The notes below the pieces were generated by a model that did no database searches, had not been told where the DNA came from, and worked only from the letters and a program-made list of their open reading frames with translations. A stretch of 64,000 nt of DNA, taken from assembly GCA_945863875.1 (NCBI GenBank), contig CAMBBS010000014.1:46762-110761 (forward strand), read 5' to 3'. Shown here piece after piece: positions 1 to 8,505 of the stretch (positions are counted from its first letter, which is position 1; each line of letters begins with the position of its first letter). Source of the DNA: Desulfopila aestuarii DSM 18488 (lineage in GTDB: Bacteria > Desulfobacterota > Desulfobulbia > Desulfobulbales > Desulfocapsaceae). Both the position numbers and the translations under genes were made by a program.

Positions 1-567
1 CATATCCTGCCCGCCGGGAAAAATGCCATAAAGCACGAGCTGTTTACCGTGGAAGGGACCGGCACGATGATCGCCGATAACTTCAGCGAGGAGTTCCGTC
101 AGGTGCAGACCGACGAGGATGTGGCCATCGTCCATCGCATTCTGGCCATGTATAAACGCTCAGGTTTTTTGAAACCTCGCAGCAAACAGTATCTACGCCA
201 GAACCGGCAGCGATTTTTTGTTACGGCGATTGACGGCATTGTCGTCGGTTGCATGGAACAGAAGACAATCGATGAGAGGACCGTCGAACTGGGAGCCCTG
301 GCCATTTCCACGCGGTTTCGCAACCAGCGGGTCGGGGTGTATACGGTCAATGCCTTTATGCAAACGATGGTTGCCCAGGGCTACAGCCGCTTTATTTCCT
401 TGACCAGAAATCCCCGCCTGCAGGCACTTTTTCTGCAACTGGGCTTTGTTGCCGAGAGCCCGCCGGAATACAGCCGGCGCCAGAGTGAGAGCCCGGATGT
501 GCAGATGTTTTTCAAGGCCATAGATCAGCGCGAAATGGCTGTAACCGAGATGTCATTTCCCAAGTGA
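1..567 (+). CDS. argA: N-acetylglutamate synthase, C-terminal part (cut by window edge)
   Basis: The reading frame is open from base 1, so the gene starts outside the window. The first codons (ending KHELFTVEGTGTMI) match the end of the amino-acid-kinase-like domain of bacterial ArgA, and the rest is a GNAT acetyltransferase domain with an acetyl-CoA loop around RNQRVGVY. The family makes N-acetylglutamate from glutamate and acetyl-CoA in the cytoplasm, the first arginine step. The following arginine genes lie about 50 kb to the right. A GTG at 49 is only an internal codon, not a likely start. A separate GNAT enzyme is the alternative, but the fusion residues argue against it. Confidence 0.75.
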   Translation, partial: HILPAGKNAIKHELFTVEGTGTMIADNFSEEFRQVQTDEDVAIVHRILAMYKRSGFLKPRSKQYLRQNRQRFFVTAIDGIVVGCMEQKTIDERTVELGALAISTRFRNQRVGVYTVNAFMQTMVAQGYSRFISLTRNPRLQALFLQLGFVAESPPEYSRRQSESPDVQMFFKAIDQREMAVTEMSFPK

Positions 568-615
568 AAGAGTGGTGTTATTTACCCACCACCATTCATC
601 AAACCGCTAGGGCGA

Positions 616-2010
616 TCACTCCAGTTCATCCTTGCAGGCATCCAGGTCGATCGAATATTTGTTGATTTTATCGTACAGCCCTTTGCGGGAGAGTCCCAGC
701 ACCTGATGTGCCAGGCCCACCTTCCCGCCATGCTCGCAAAGAACACGGGTTATGTATTCCTTTTCGAGTGGCTCGATATAATCCCGAAGCTGCGGTAATT
801 TTTTTTCATCTAAATCGGGGGTCAGATGGCTTGAGTCTTCGGTTTCAATTTTGGGCTCCTCGCCGAAGACACAGATTCTCCGTACATAATTTCGCAGTTC
901 GCGGATATTGCCCGGCCAATCCTGACTGCCAATTTCCTCAAGCTGCTGTGCGGTAAAAGGCGGCACCGACTGCTCTCGCTCCCGGCAATATTCCTGGCGG
1001 AAAAACTCAACCAGCAGGGGGATATCGTCTTTGCGTTTTCGAAGCGGGGGGATATCGATCGACAGGACATTGAGGCGGTAAAATAAATCCTGACGAAAGG
1101 TACCTGAGGAGATTTCAGCTGCAAGGTTCCTATTGGTCGCGGAAATGATCCGTGCCTGCAGCGGTAGCTGGATGTTGCTGCCCAGACGGCAGAAACTGCG
1201 CTCCTCCAGAACCCGGAGCAGTTTCGCCTGGATGGGCAGAGGAAGACTGCAGATCTCGTCGAGGAACAGCGTGCCTTCTCTGGCATATTCGAACTTACCG
1301 ATTTTTGCGGCGACTGCGCCGGTGAAAGCACCGCGCTCATGGCCAAACAGTTCCGACTCGACGATTTCGGCCGGCAGGGCGGCCATATTCACTCCAACGA
1401 AGGGGCCTTTCGGACTGGCAATCTGGTGAATGGCCTGGGCCACCAGTTCTTTGCCTGTACCGGTTTCACCGCTGAGTAAAACAGGATCCGTCTCTTTGGC
1501 CACCATTTCCACGACATCATAGAGGCGGTGCATTAAGGGATGGCAGCCAACCATGCCGCGGAAAAAAGACTGGTGACATTGGCGGGCAAGATCTTCCTGG
1601 AGTTTTCGGTTTTCAAGTATCAATCGTCTTTTTTCCACCGCCCGCTGCAGGGAGGCGAGGAGCACCTCTTCATCCACGGGCTTTTCAAGAAAATCATAAG
1701 CCCCAGCCCGAATAGCCTGTACCGCCAGGGCCACATCGCCGTGGCCCGTAATCATGATCATTGGGAGATCGCGGTCAACGGCGCCTGTCGCGGCAAGCAG
1801 CTGCATGCCATCCATTACCGGCATCCGGATATCGGCGATAATTGCCATGTAAGATGAGTGTTTGACCCTTTCCAGAGCTGTCAGCGGGCTGGCCTGAAGA
1901 TCAGCATTGTAGCCGTTCAGCATCAAAGTCTGGCCGATAGCCGACAGCAGATATTGATCGTCATCAACGACCAGGATGGACCGGTTTATTTCCGGGGTTA
2001 AGTCTTTCAT
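616..2010 (-). CDS. Sigma-54-dependent response regulator (NtrC/DctD family)
   Basis: The protein has three parts. The N-terminal receiver carries the acidic pocket VVDDD, phospho-acceptor Asp60 and Lys110. The central AAA+ domain has Walker A GETGTGKE (181-188) and an intact GAFTGA loop (227-232) for contact with sigma-54. The C-terminus is a Fis-type helix-turn-helix (GLSRKGLYDKINKY). Length 464 residues is normal. It follows the kinase gene by 3 bases and is surely its partner. The signal is unknown. A -24/-12 promoter stands just across the divergent intergenic region, at 3490-3505, and is an obvious candidate target (inference). The receiver resembles DctD, but no dicarboxylate transporter is adjacent. 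Confidence 0.93.
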   Translation of the reverse strand: MKDLTPEINRSILVVDDDQYLLSAIGQTLMLNGYNADLQASPLTALERVKHSSYMAIIADIRMPVMDGMQLLAATGAVDRDLPMIMITGHGDVALAVQAIRAGAYDFLEKPVDEEVLLASLQRAVEKRRLILENRKLQEDLARQCHQSFFRGMVGCHPLMHRLYDVVEMVAKETDPVLLSGETGTGKELVAQAIHQIASPKGPFVGVNMAALPAEIVESELFGHERGAFTGAVAAKIGKFEYAREGTLFLDEICSLPLPIQAKLLRVLEERSFCRLGSNIQLPLQARIISATNRNLAAEISSGTFRQDLFYRLNVLSIDIPPLRKRKDDIPLLVEFFRQEYCREREQSVPPFTAQQLEEIGSQDWPGNIRELRNYVRRICVFGEEPKIETEDSSHLTPDLDEKKLPQLRDYIEPLEKEYITRVLCEHGGKVGLAHQVLGLSRKGLYDKINKYSIDLDACKDELE

Positions 2011-2013
2011 GAG

Positions 2014-3243
2014 CTATTCTCGATAATTATTATTTACATATTCCGGTAGATAGACTGTAAATGTGGTGGCGTTGTGCGGGGTGCTGGTCACTTTGATATG
2101 TCCGCCGAAGCCTCTGACAATCCGTTCAACTATCGATAATCCCAGCCCCATACCGGAACCCACCTCTCTGGTTGTGAAAAAAGGATCGAAGATTTTATTC
2201 AGTACATCCACCTCAATTCCTTCACCGTTATCGATGACGGAGATTCCGACATAGGATTTTGGCTGCAGGCTCTCAGGATCCACACCGGTATGTTTGAAGG
2301 TGCTTATCCTGAGGATCGGATCCCGGGTCTCGGCCATCGCCTGAATGGCATTCTGAATGAGATTGAGTAAAACCTGCTCGATGCGCACCTCCTGCCCTAG
2401 GACCATATTGTCGTTCTCATCCAGCGTCAGGTCAACCTTAATGTCTGAGAGCAGCAGCTGCGCATCGAGAAAACTGAGGACATCAAAAATTATGACATTG
2501 ATTCTTACCGGTGCAACCTCTTCTTTCACCTTGCTGGCAAATCCTTTGAGACTTCTGATAATGCTCGAGGAATGATTCACCCGTTCAATGATTGTGATGA
2601 GGTTTTCCTTAATCATTGCCGCATTATGTAAAGGATTTTCCATGGCCTTGATGCAGTTGCGGGCAAGCAGCAGCACGGTGTTTAAAGGCTGGGTCAATTC
2701 GTGGCCGATACCTGCGGCCATTTCACCAAGACTGGCTAGCCTGCCGGAATGGATGAGCTGGTCCTGTACTTCCCGCATCCGGCCCATGACTTCATAAAAA
2801 TCGCGCCGGTCGGATGCGACCAGCATATGCAGGATGCGCCCGGATTCCGTCACATAGGTTGTCCCCCTGATAATAACAGGCACAGGTTTGCCGCTGTGGC
2901 TTATCAAGGTCGTTTCCATATCCTGAAATTCTCCGGCCGACAACCGTCCGGTCAAGAGCTGTAAGCTTTCTTTGCCGGTAATATCGCCGAGTGACAGGCC
3001 GGTTTCTTGCTCCTTGACTTCAAGAACTTTATAGAACTCCTTGTTCGCCTGAACAATCTTCAGATCGGCGGATAAAACAACGATCAGATCCGAGAGATTA
3101 GACATAATCTTGTCGATAAATGATTTGTTCGCCTCGACTTCTTCGTGTTTTTTCAGAAACCTGACAACAAGATCTTTTTTCTGTCTCTCAAGAATGTCAA
3201 TGAGGATATTGTTACCGTTTTTCTCATTATTATCACTGTCCAT
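2014..3243 (-). CDS. Cytoplasmic PAS-domain sensor histidine kinase
   Basis: It has 409 residues and no membrane segment. A charged, probably coiled N-terminus (1-45) precedes a PAS domain (about 46-150), a HisKA dimerisation helix with His181 (GIGHELTQPLN), and a HATPase_c domain with N box (NLIQNAIQA), G1 box DNGEGIE and G2 region GSGMGLGLSI. It should sense a soluble cytoplasmic cue through PAS and phosphorylate the sigma-54 activator encoded 3 bases downstream. The start ATG at 3243 has a good ribosome site (AGGAG, a few bases upstream on the minus strand). The TQPLN form of the H box is typical of DctB/NtrB-like kinases. Confidence 0.92.
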   Translation of the reverse strand: MDSDNNEKNGNNILIDILERQKKDLVVRFLKKHEEVEANKSFIDKIMSNLSDLIVVLSADLKIVQANKEFYKVLEVKEQETGLSLGDITGKESLQLLTGRLSAGEFQDMETTLISHSGKPVPVIIRGTTYVTESGRILHMLVASDRRDFYEVMGRMREVQDQLIHSGRLASLGEMAAGIGHELTQPLNTVLLLARNCIKAMENPLHNAAMIKENLITIIERVNHSSSIIRSLKGFASKVKEEVAPVRINVIIFDVLSFLDAQLLLSDIKVDLTLDENDNMVLGQEVRIEQVLLNLIQNAIQAMAETRDPILRISTFKHTGVDPESLQPKSYVGISVIDNGEGIEVDVLNKIFDPFFTTREVGSGMGLGLSIVERIVRGFGGHIKVTSTPHNATTFTVYLPEYVNNNYRE

Positions 3244-3489
3244 AGGTCTCCTGTTGTCACCTCAAGTATACATCGCGGCAGCAAAAAAAATTGTCCTTGT
3301 CACCGTCAGTTAACAATATTTCTGTTCTAATTTCAAAGGATTGTGGAGGAGAAGCTGTTTTTGTCACCACTGCTTCACAAAAACCCCTTTTGCAGTCTTT
3401 GCTGGGGGCTCCAAATCTGTTCTGATAAAAGCCCACTAACTCCATGGTATTAATATTAATATATTGATATTTGACCAGTTGGTTCGAAC

Positions 3490-3505
3490 CGGCATGACGG
3501 TTGCA
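3490..3505 (+). promoter_or_regulatory. Sigma-54 (-24/-12) promoter of the exporter operon
   Basis: The sequence CGGCAT-GACGG-TTGCA matches the sigma-54 consensus TGGCAC-N5-TTGCA, with the invariant GG and GC ten bases apart. It lies 60 bases before the ATG of the HTH gene at 3565. A perfect palindrome, GGTTCGAACC (3481-3490), abuts its upstream edge. The same layout recurs at 20632-20647 before a paralogous gene. No enhancer site could be assigned with confidence. Confidence 0.75.
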
Positions 3506-3564
3506 AGTAACGAGACATGATAAAGGCGGGGAACCATCAACCGATCTGCAACAGGAGAGGGTCG

Positions 3565-4176
3565 ATGATCAGAGGATTATATTATACAGGCGAAAAACAG
3601 CAGAGGTATCTCACTATTGAGGAGATCGCCACAGCCTGTCGAATTTCACCAAGGAAGGTTAAGGGATGGGTTTCTCAAAAAATCCTTCGTTCAGCTGTGG
3701 TTGGTGAAAATTTGGTTGCAGAGGATGATGTACTCACCTTCCTGCTGCAAAATAATATGCCTGTCGTTTCTTCTCTCCTTCCTCCCAACACCGGAAAAAT
3801 CCTGTTTATAGCCTGCGGCAGAGTCGAGCTGCGGGAAAAAGAGAAGAACTTTGAGCAGATCTGCAAGCTGTTTGCCAAAAATTATAACCTCGTGCTGGCG
3901 GAGAGCACAACTCTCGGACGACCTTGCCATTTAAGTATCCTGACCTTTGAGCCTGATGTGGTGGTTCTTTTTCAAAAATCGTTCAATAAAGACTTGGTCG
4001 AAACGCTTGAGTTTCTATCAACCATGCCGGCCTTGAAGACCATACTGATTGTCGACCAGGCTACTCAGCTAGCAGTTGATAATGGCCTGATTGCCATTTC
4101 TGCGGATCTGATTGTTTCCGAGGGCCTGCCGGACAATGAACTAACGGCGAGATTGAGTTTATTTTTCACCAGTTGA
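3565..4176 (+). CDS. HTH/pseudo-receiver protein, paralogue of the gene at 20707
   Basis: About 203 residues. The N-terminus holds an excisionase/MerR-like helix-turn-helix (YLTIEEIATACRISPRKVKGWV) followed by a wing. The remainder looks like a receiver fold without its catalytic residues: a first strand KILFIA, a third strand PDVVVLF where the phospho-acceptor Asp should be, a fourth strand KTILIVD, and a fifth, ADLIVSE, lacking the usual Lys. The ATG at 3565 is preferred over the one at 3517 because AGGAGAGG stands just before it. It opens an operon driven by the -24/-12 promoter at 3490. It probably binds DNA or a partner protein, but its function is not known. Confidence 0.8.
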   Translation: MIRGLYYTGEKQQRYLTIEEIATACRISPRKVKGWVSQKILRSAVVGENLVAEDDVLTFLLQNNMPVVSSLLPPNTGKILFIACGRVELREKEKNFEQICKLFAKNYNLVLAESTTLGRPCHLSILTFEPDVVVLFQKSFNKDLVETLEFLSTMPALKTILIVDQATQLAVDNGLIAISADLIVSEGLPDNELTARLSLFFTS

Positions 4177-4185
4177 GGGACTGTC

Positions 4186-5847
4186 ATGGAGAGAAAGAAA
4201 AAATATTATTCGGCAATAACCAAAAGGCTGCTGATCGCCTTTTTCTGCCTGAGTATTTTACCGATCCTGATCTTCGCTTGGATAATGAAAGACACCGTCG
4301 AGGAGACAAACATCATCAAGCTGAGGGAATTGGCTACCAGCACCATCGAACACCGCACCGAAGTTATCTCCATCTTCCTCAATGATAAGATTTCCTTGCT
4401 CAGCATGATGGTCTCCTTTTATCCCCGGGAATTTTTTCTTGTCCAGCAAAACCTCGATAACCTCTATCTGGCCATGGGCTCGCGCGGCGGGGGGGATATA
4501 GTCGATCTCCAGGTGATCGATGCGGCAGGCGTCCAGCATGGCTACGTTGGCCCCTATCGCGCTATAGTCAAAGATAAGAAATACAGTGAGGCTCCGTGGT
4601 TTCAAGAGACGCTGATTAGTGGAGTTCATGTCAGTGATGTTTTCACCGGTTTTCGCAATGTACCCCATTTTGTCGTGGCGGTGACCAACTCACTGAAAAG
4701 CTTTGTGTTACGGGCGACCATCAATTCGAGCAGCTTTAACTCACTGCTTCATTCAGCCCAGCTCGGACCCCATAGCGACGCATTTATCATCAACCGGGCA
4801 GGGAATTTCCAGACTCCAAGTTTGTTGAGCAGGACAGAGCTTGATGAAAACGAAAAAAAACTCATCTCTTTTGATAACAAATCGCAGGCGGTGATAACTG
4901 ACACTGATATCTATAAAACGCGCTGGATCGGCAATGGCCAATGGTTGCTGGTGTTGAAGGCCAATTTAGCCGACTCCATGGATTTTTATCTGACCTTGCG
5001 AAACCGGGTTTTCATAATTGTCGGAACGATCATTCTTCTTTCTTTATCAGCCGCAGTGACGATCAGCTTGGCTCTGGCCCGCAATCTTGAGCGGGCGGAC
5101 AAGGAACATGCGGCCAACAGCATGCAGTTTGCCCATGTTGAAAAAATGGCGACAATCGGCCGCCTGGCGGCAGGTATTGCCCATGAAATAAACAATCCCC
5201 TGCAGATGATTACCTCTCAGGCCGGATGGATCAGTGAACTGCTCCCCGATGAAGATCCGGCTGCTGTAAAAAATTTGGCGGAATATAAGAGTTCCATCGA
5301 GAAGATTCGCCATCATGTCAAGCGGGCCGGCACCATCACTCACCGACTGCTTGGCTTCTCAAAAAAAATGACCGCACAGCAGGATCGGGTGCACATCAAC
5401 GAGCTTATTGCTGAAACCCTCTCCTTTGTCGAGCGGGAAGCTGAGAACAACAGCATTGCCATCATTAAAAATTTCAGTCCTGACTTACCCGCCACAATGA
5501 CCGATGGACCGCAACTCCAGCAGGTCTTTCTCAACCTCATAAACAATGCCCTCGATGCGGTCGGTCCAAAAGGGATGGTTGAAATCAGTACGAGCTTGAG
5601 TGCCGATGGCCGCCTGGTGGTTGAATGTGCCGACAATGGACCAGGCATCAAACCGGAAAACCTGGAACAAATTTTCGATCCTTTTTTTACCACGAAAGAT
5701 CCCGATAAAGGAACGGGGCTGGGACTCTATATAAGCTATGACATTGTCAAAAAATTGAGTGGCATCATTTCAGTTGAAAACAGGACGGGTGGAGGTGCTC
5801 TCTTCAGGGTCATCCTGCCGATTAAAAGCTACGGTAAACAGGAGTGA
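4186..5847 (+). CDS. Membrane sensor histidine kinase with extracytoplasmic Cache-like domain
   Basis: The 553-residue protein has a membrane segment at about 14-34, a periplasmic region of some 230 residues that looks like a double-Cache sensor, a second membrane segment near 268-292, then HisKA with His333 (GIAHEINNPLQ) and HATPase_c (NLINNALDA, DNGPGI, GTGLGLYI). It lacks a receiver of its own; the next gene supplies one. It begins 9 bases after the HTH gene, with GAGGGA as ribosome site, so the two are cotranscribed. Known Cache kinases bind small organic or inorganic anions. A link to the exporter two genes downstream is inference. Confidence 0.9.
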   Translation: MERKKKYYSAITKRLLIAFFCLSILPILIFAWIMKDTVEETNIIKLRELATSTIEHRTEVISIFLNDKISLLSMMVSFYPREFFLVQQNLDNLYLAMGSRGGGDIVDLQVIDAAGVQHGYVGPYRAIVKDKKYSEAPWFQETLISGVHVSDVFTGFRNVPHFVVAVTNSLKSFVLRATINSSSFNSLLHSAQLGPHSDAFIINRAGNFQTPSLLSRTELDENEKKLISFDNKSQAVITDTDIYKTRWIGNGQWLLVLKANLADSMDFYLTLRNRVFIIVGTIILLSLSAAVTISLALARNLERADKEHAANSMQFAHVEKMATIGRLAAGIAHEINNPLQMITSQAGWISELLPDEDPAAVKNLAEYKSSIEKIRHHVKRAGTITHRLLGFSKKMTAQQDRVHINELIAETLSFVEREAENNSIAIIKNFSPDLPATMTDGPQLQQVFLNLINNALDAVGPKGMVEISTSLSADGRLVVECADNGPGIKPENLEQIFDPFFTTKDPDKGTGLGLYISYDIVKKLSGIISVENRTGGGALFRVILPIKSYGKQE

Positions 5848-5902
5848 TACTTAATGGGAGATCTTCTGAACTTTTATATCATTTTAAAAAAAGGAGCACA
5901 TC

Positions 5903-6331
5903 ATGAGAGAATTTAACGTACTGGTAGTCGATGATGAGGATGAATTCCGCGATGTTATTGCCAAAAGTCTGGAAAAGCGAGGACTATGTGTGGAGGGTGC
6001 GGAAAATGGGCTGAAGGCTTTGGAAATCCTGGAACACAGTCGTACCGATGTGGTGTTGCTTGATATCAAGATGCCCGGAATCGATGGTATCGAGACCCTG
6101 CGGCGAATCCGCAGCCTGAAGCCCCTGGTGGAGGTCATTCTGCTGACCGGACACGCTTCCGTGGATTCGGGAATTGAAGGCATGAAACTTGGAGCTTTCG
6201 ATTATCTCATGAAACCGATTGAGCTCGATCCGCTGCTGGAAAAACTGTCCGATGCTTATGAAAAGAAACGTTTACAGCAGGAAAAGATTGAAGCGGCCCT
6301 GATGAAAAAACATATGTCCATGCCGATCTGA
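5903..6331 (+). CDS. Single-domain response regulator
   Basis: A stand-alone receiver of 142 residues: acidic pair Asp10-Asp11, phospho-acceptor Asp54 (VVLLDIKMPG), Thr of the ITGH-like strand (LLTGHAS) and Lys in YLMKPIEL. A helical tail of about 20 residues follows. There is no output domain, so it should act by protein contact or as a phosphate relay. AAGGAG stands before the ATG. It lies 55 bases after the kinase gene and before the exporter gene in one operon. The receiver encoded at 11096 is similar (VDDE..DFR, LTGHAS, KPI), which suggests duplicated relays. Confidence 0.92.
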   Translation: MREFNVLVVDDEDEFRDVIAKSLEKRGLCVEGAENGLKALEILEHSRTDVVLLDIKMPGIDGIETLRRIRSLKPLVEVILLTGHASVDSGIEGMKLGAFDYLMKPIELDPLLEKLSDAYEKKRLQQEKIEAALMKKHMSMPI

Positions 6332-6392
6332 GCCAGAACAGGCGCAGACAACGCTGGATTAACATAATAAATTTTATGTAGAGGTGCAAATT

Positions 6393-7730
6393 ATGAGCAG
6401 TTTTTTCAGAGATTTCTACCAGTTGATGTTGAAGGGCTCTCAGGCCCACGCCCGCTGGGAGCTGGAGATGTCAACCAACATTCTGGGAAGCCGGAAAAGA
6501 CAGGTCGTTCTCCTTCTGCTGCTTTTGCCAATTCTGATCGGCGGCATCGCCATTGCCGCGGGAGGCGGTACGGGCCTGCCGAATATGCTGGGCGGTAAGT
6601 CAGCTTACATGCCGTCTCACTATACCAACCTCATCTTTTTCGCCTCCGTCTTTGTCGGTCTCTGTGCGGGACTTATCACCGGTTGTATCGGTGCGGGCGG
6701 CGGTTTCATAATCGCCCCGGCGCTGATGAGTGCGGGCGTCAAAGGTATCCTGGCCGTTGGTACCGATCTTTTTCATATTTTCGCTAAAGCGATCATGGGC
6801 AGTGTTCTCCATAGAAAAATGGGCAATATCTCTATCAGCCTGGCGGTCAATTTCCTTATCGGGTCGCTTATCGGAGCGACCCTGGGTGGGATGCTGAACA
6901 GGTATCTCTATGACCTCAACCCGGTACTGAGCGACCTGTTTATTACTATGGTTTATGTGTTTATTCTCGGCTTTCTCTCCTTTTATGCCTTGACGGATTA
7001 CTTCAAAGCAAGACGAGGGGAAGCGTTTGCCAAGAACAAAGCGAGCCGTGCCGAGGATGTCTCACCAATGGGGCAAAAAATACAATCGGTAAACATTCCA
7101 CCGATGCTGACTTTTGACCAGGGAGTCACCCCCGGTGGGCGCAAGATCTCCGCGGTTTTTCTCTGGGGCAGCGGGTTGCTCGTCGGTGCTGCGGCTGCCA
7201 TTATGGGAGTCGGTGGCGGTTTTCTGACCTTCCCTATTTTTGTTTACGGTCTGGGTGTCTCCTCAATGACCACGGTCGGTACCGACATATTCCAGATAGT
7301 TTTTACAGCAGGGTACACTTCAATCAGCCAGTACGCTATCTACGGCTTTGTTTTTTATACCCTGGCCATGGGCATGCTGCTTGGTTCCCTGATCGGTGTG
7401 CAGGTTGGTTCTCTGGTCACCAAGGTCGTACCGGGTGTTCAGATCCGCGGCTTTTTCGCCCTGGCGGTAACGGCCGGCTTCATCAACCGCTTTTTTGCCA
7501 TGCCCTCAAAACTAAATAGTATGGATTATATCCAGATTTCCAAAGAGACCGGGGCCATGCTCGATTTAATCGGTAATAGCCTTTTCTTCCTGGTCATCGG
7601 TGCATTTGCCGTCTGGGTATTTTACGTCTTCTTCACCCATTTAAAAGATCTGAAATTCGAGGATTCGCTGTCTTCTGCACCAATTTTAACAGATCTCAAA
7701 TTAAAAGAAGCGAAATCGGAGGGTCAATGA
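6393..7730 (+). CDS. TauE/SafE-family anion exporter
   Basis: About 445 residues with many hydrophobic segments. Two halves each carry the family's glycine-rich motif: GCIGAGGGFIIAPAL in the first and GVGGGFLTFPIFVYG in the second. They are separated by a cytoplasmic loop with charged residues. Known members export sulfite, sulfoacetate or related anions across the inner membrane. The protein is longer than the usual 250 residues because of an N-terminal extension and the large central loop. The ATG at 6393 is preferred over the upstream GTG because GAGGTG lies six bases before it. It is coupled to the unknown membrane protein one base downstream. Confidence 0.85.
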   Translation: MSSFFRDFYQLMLKGSQAHARWELEMSTNILGSRKRQVVLLLLLLPILIGGIAIAAGGGTGLPNMLGGKSAYMPSHYTNLIFFASVFVGLCAGLITGCIGAGGGFIIAPALMSAGVKGILAVGTDLFHIFAKAIMGSVLHRKMGNISISLAVNFLIGSLIGATLGGMLNRYLYDLNPVLSDLFITMVYVFILGFLSFYALTDYFKARRGEAFAKNKASRAEDVSPMGQKIQSVNIPPMLTFDQGVTPGGRKISAVFLWGSGLLVGAAAAIMGVGGGFLTFPIFVYGLGVSSMTTVGTDIFQIVFTAGYTSISQYAIYGFVFYTLAMGMLLGSLIGVQVGSLVTKVVPGVQIRGFFALAVTAGFINRFFAMPSKLNSMDYIQISKETGAMLDLIGNSLFFLVIGAFAVWVFYVFFTHLKDLKFEDSLSSAPILTDLKLKEAKSEGQ

Positions 7731-7731
7731 T

Positions 7732-8421
7732 ATGAGCATGCAGCGTAAACTGAAAACCCGTGGAATCGTCATGGTGGTCTCCTTTTTTGTACTTCTGGGG
7801 ATGATCTTTACTCCGATTTTCCCGGGCAAAATGAATGGCCTAGATTATATGGACAATCTCTTCAACATGATTTCGAAGGGTTCATCCTATTTCATTCCTC
7901 AGTCAATATCAGATAGCGAAAAATTTGCGGGACAGTCCATTGATGTGACCATAAAAATGGCCAATGACGAAGCAACCGTCGATGCGGCAAAACTCTTTAC
8001 TGCTGGAGGTGCCGAGGCTAATGTTCTGGGAGCAGAGATTAATATTAAGGGGGATGTGGCGAATATTGTCAAGAGCGCCCTGGCCGATGCCGACTTGATG
8101 TTTAAAAACGACGGCAAGCCTCTAGTTGATAAATATGGTTATAATGAACAACAGGTCATGTTCAACTGGTGGACGTCGTTTAACCAAATTAGCAAGGAAT
8201 TGACCAAGGGGGAGCAATTCGACACGGCGAAATTGTTTAGTAATGTGCAGAAAAAAGCCATCGAACCCGCCTATAACTATTATGGCGTGAAAATAGAGGA
8301 CTGGAAGGCAAATATCGTCCTGGTGCTTGCATCTCTTGCTTTCTATGTCCTTTATACTCTTTGGTATGGGTTTGGGTTAATGTATGTCTTTGAAGGATTG
8401 GGGTATAAAATAGGTCATTAA
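7732..8421 (+). CDS. Unknown membrane-anchored protein paired with the TauE/SafE exporter
   Basis: The family is not recognised. It has 229 residues: a short basic N-terminus, one membrane segment at about 11-30, a soluble part of about 165 residues predicted outside the membrane, and a second membrane segment near 198-220 with aromatic residues (LYTLWYGFGLMYVFEGLGY). The soluble part is rich in Ala, Asp and Lys and has no cysteine. It starts one base after the exporter stop codon, so the two are almost certainly made together. An accessory or gating subunit of the exporter is a reasonable guess, nothing more. Confidence 0.75.
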   Translation: MSMQRKLKTRGIVMVVSFFVLLGMIFTPIFPGKMNGLDYMDNLFNMISKGSSYFIPQSISDSEKFAGQSIDVTIKMANDEATVDAAKLFTAGGAEANVLGAEINIKGDVANIVKSALADADLMFKNDGKPLVDKYGYNEQQVMFNWWTSFNQISKELTKGEQFDTAKLFSNVQKKAIEPAYNYYGVKIEDWKANIVLVLASLAFYVLYTLWYGFGLMYVFEGLGYKIGH

Positions 8422-8443
8422 CTATAGGCTTACACGGATAAAA

Positions 8444-8489
8444 CCCTGTCGGATTGATGAAAGAAGATCTTTGCCTCAATCCGGCAGGG
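8444..8489 (+). other. Strong stem-loop between exporter and PEP-synthase-like genes
   Basis: CCCTGTCGGATTGA (8444-8457) pairs with TCAATCCGGCAGGG (8476-8489), allowing one G-U pair, with an 18-base loop. No run of T follows, so it is not a standard terminator. It sits 16 bases before the next start codon and could stabilise the upstream message or weaken downstream expression within the operon. Confidence 0.6.
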
Positions 8490-8505
8490 CAGAAAAGGAG
8501 ATGGA

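Noticed and set aside
568..615. Weak hairpin GTGGTG/CACCAC between convergent genes
   Set aside because: Six pairs and no T run; too weak to call a terminator.
3244..3489. Possible activator (enhancer) sites before the -24/-12 promoter at 3490
   Set aside because: Only short inverted segments (TTTTTGT...ACAAAAA) are visible, and the same ones are not found before 20632. Not enough to call.
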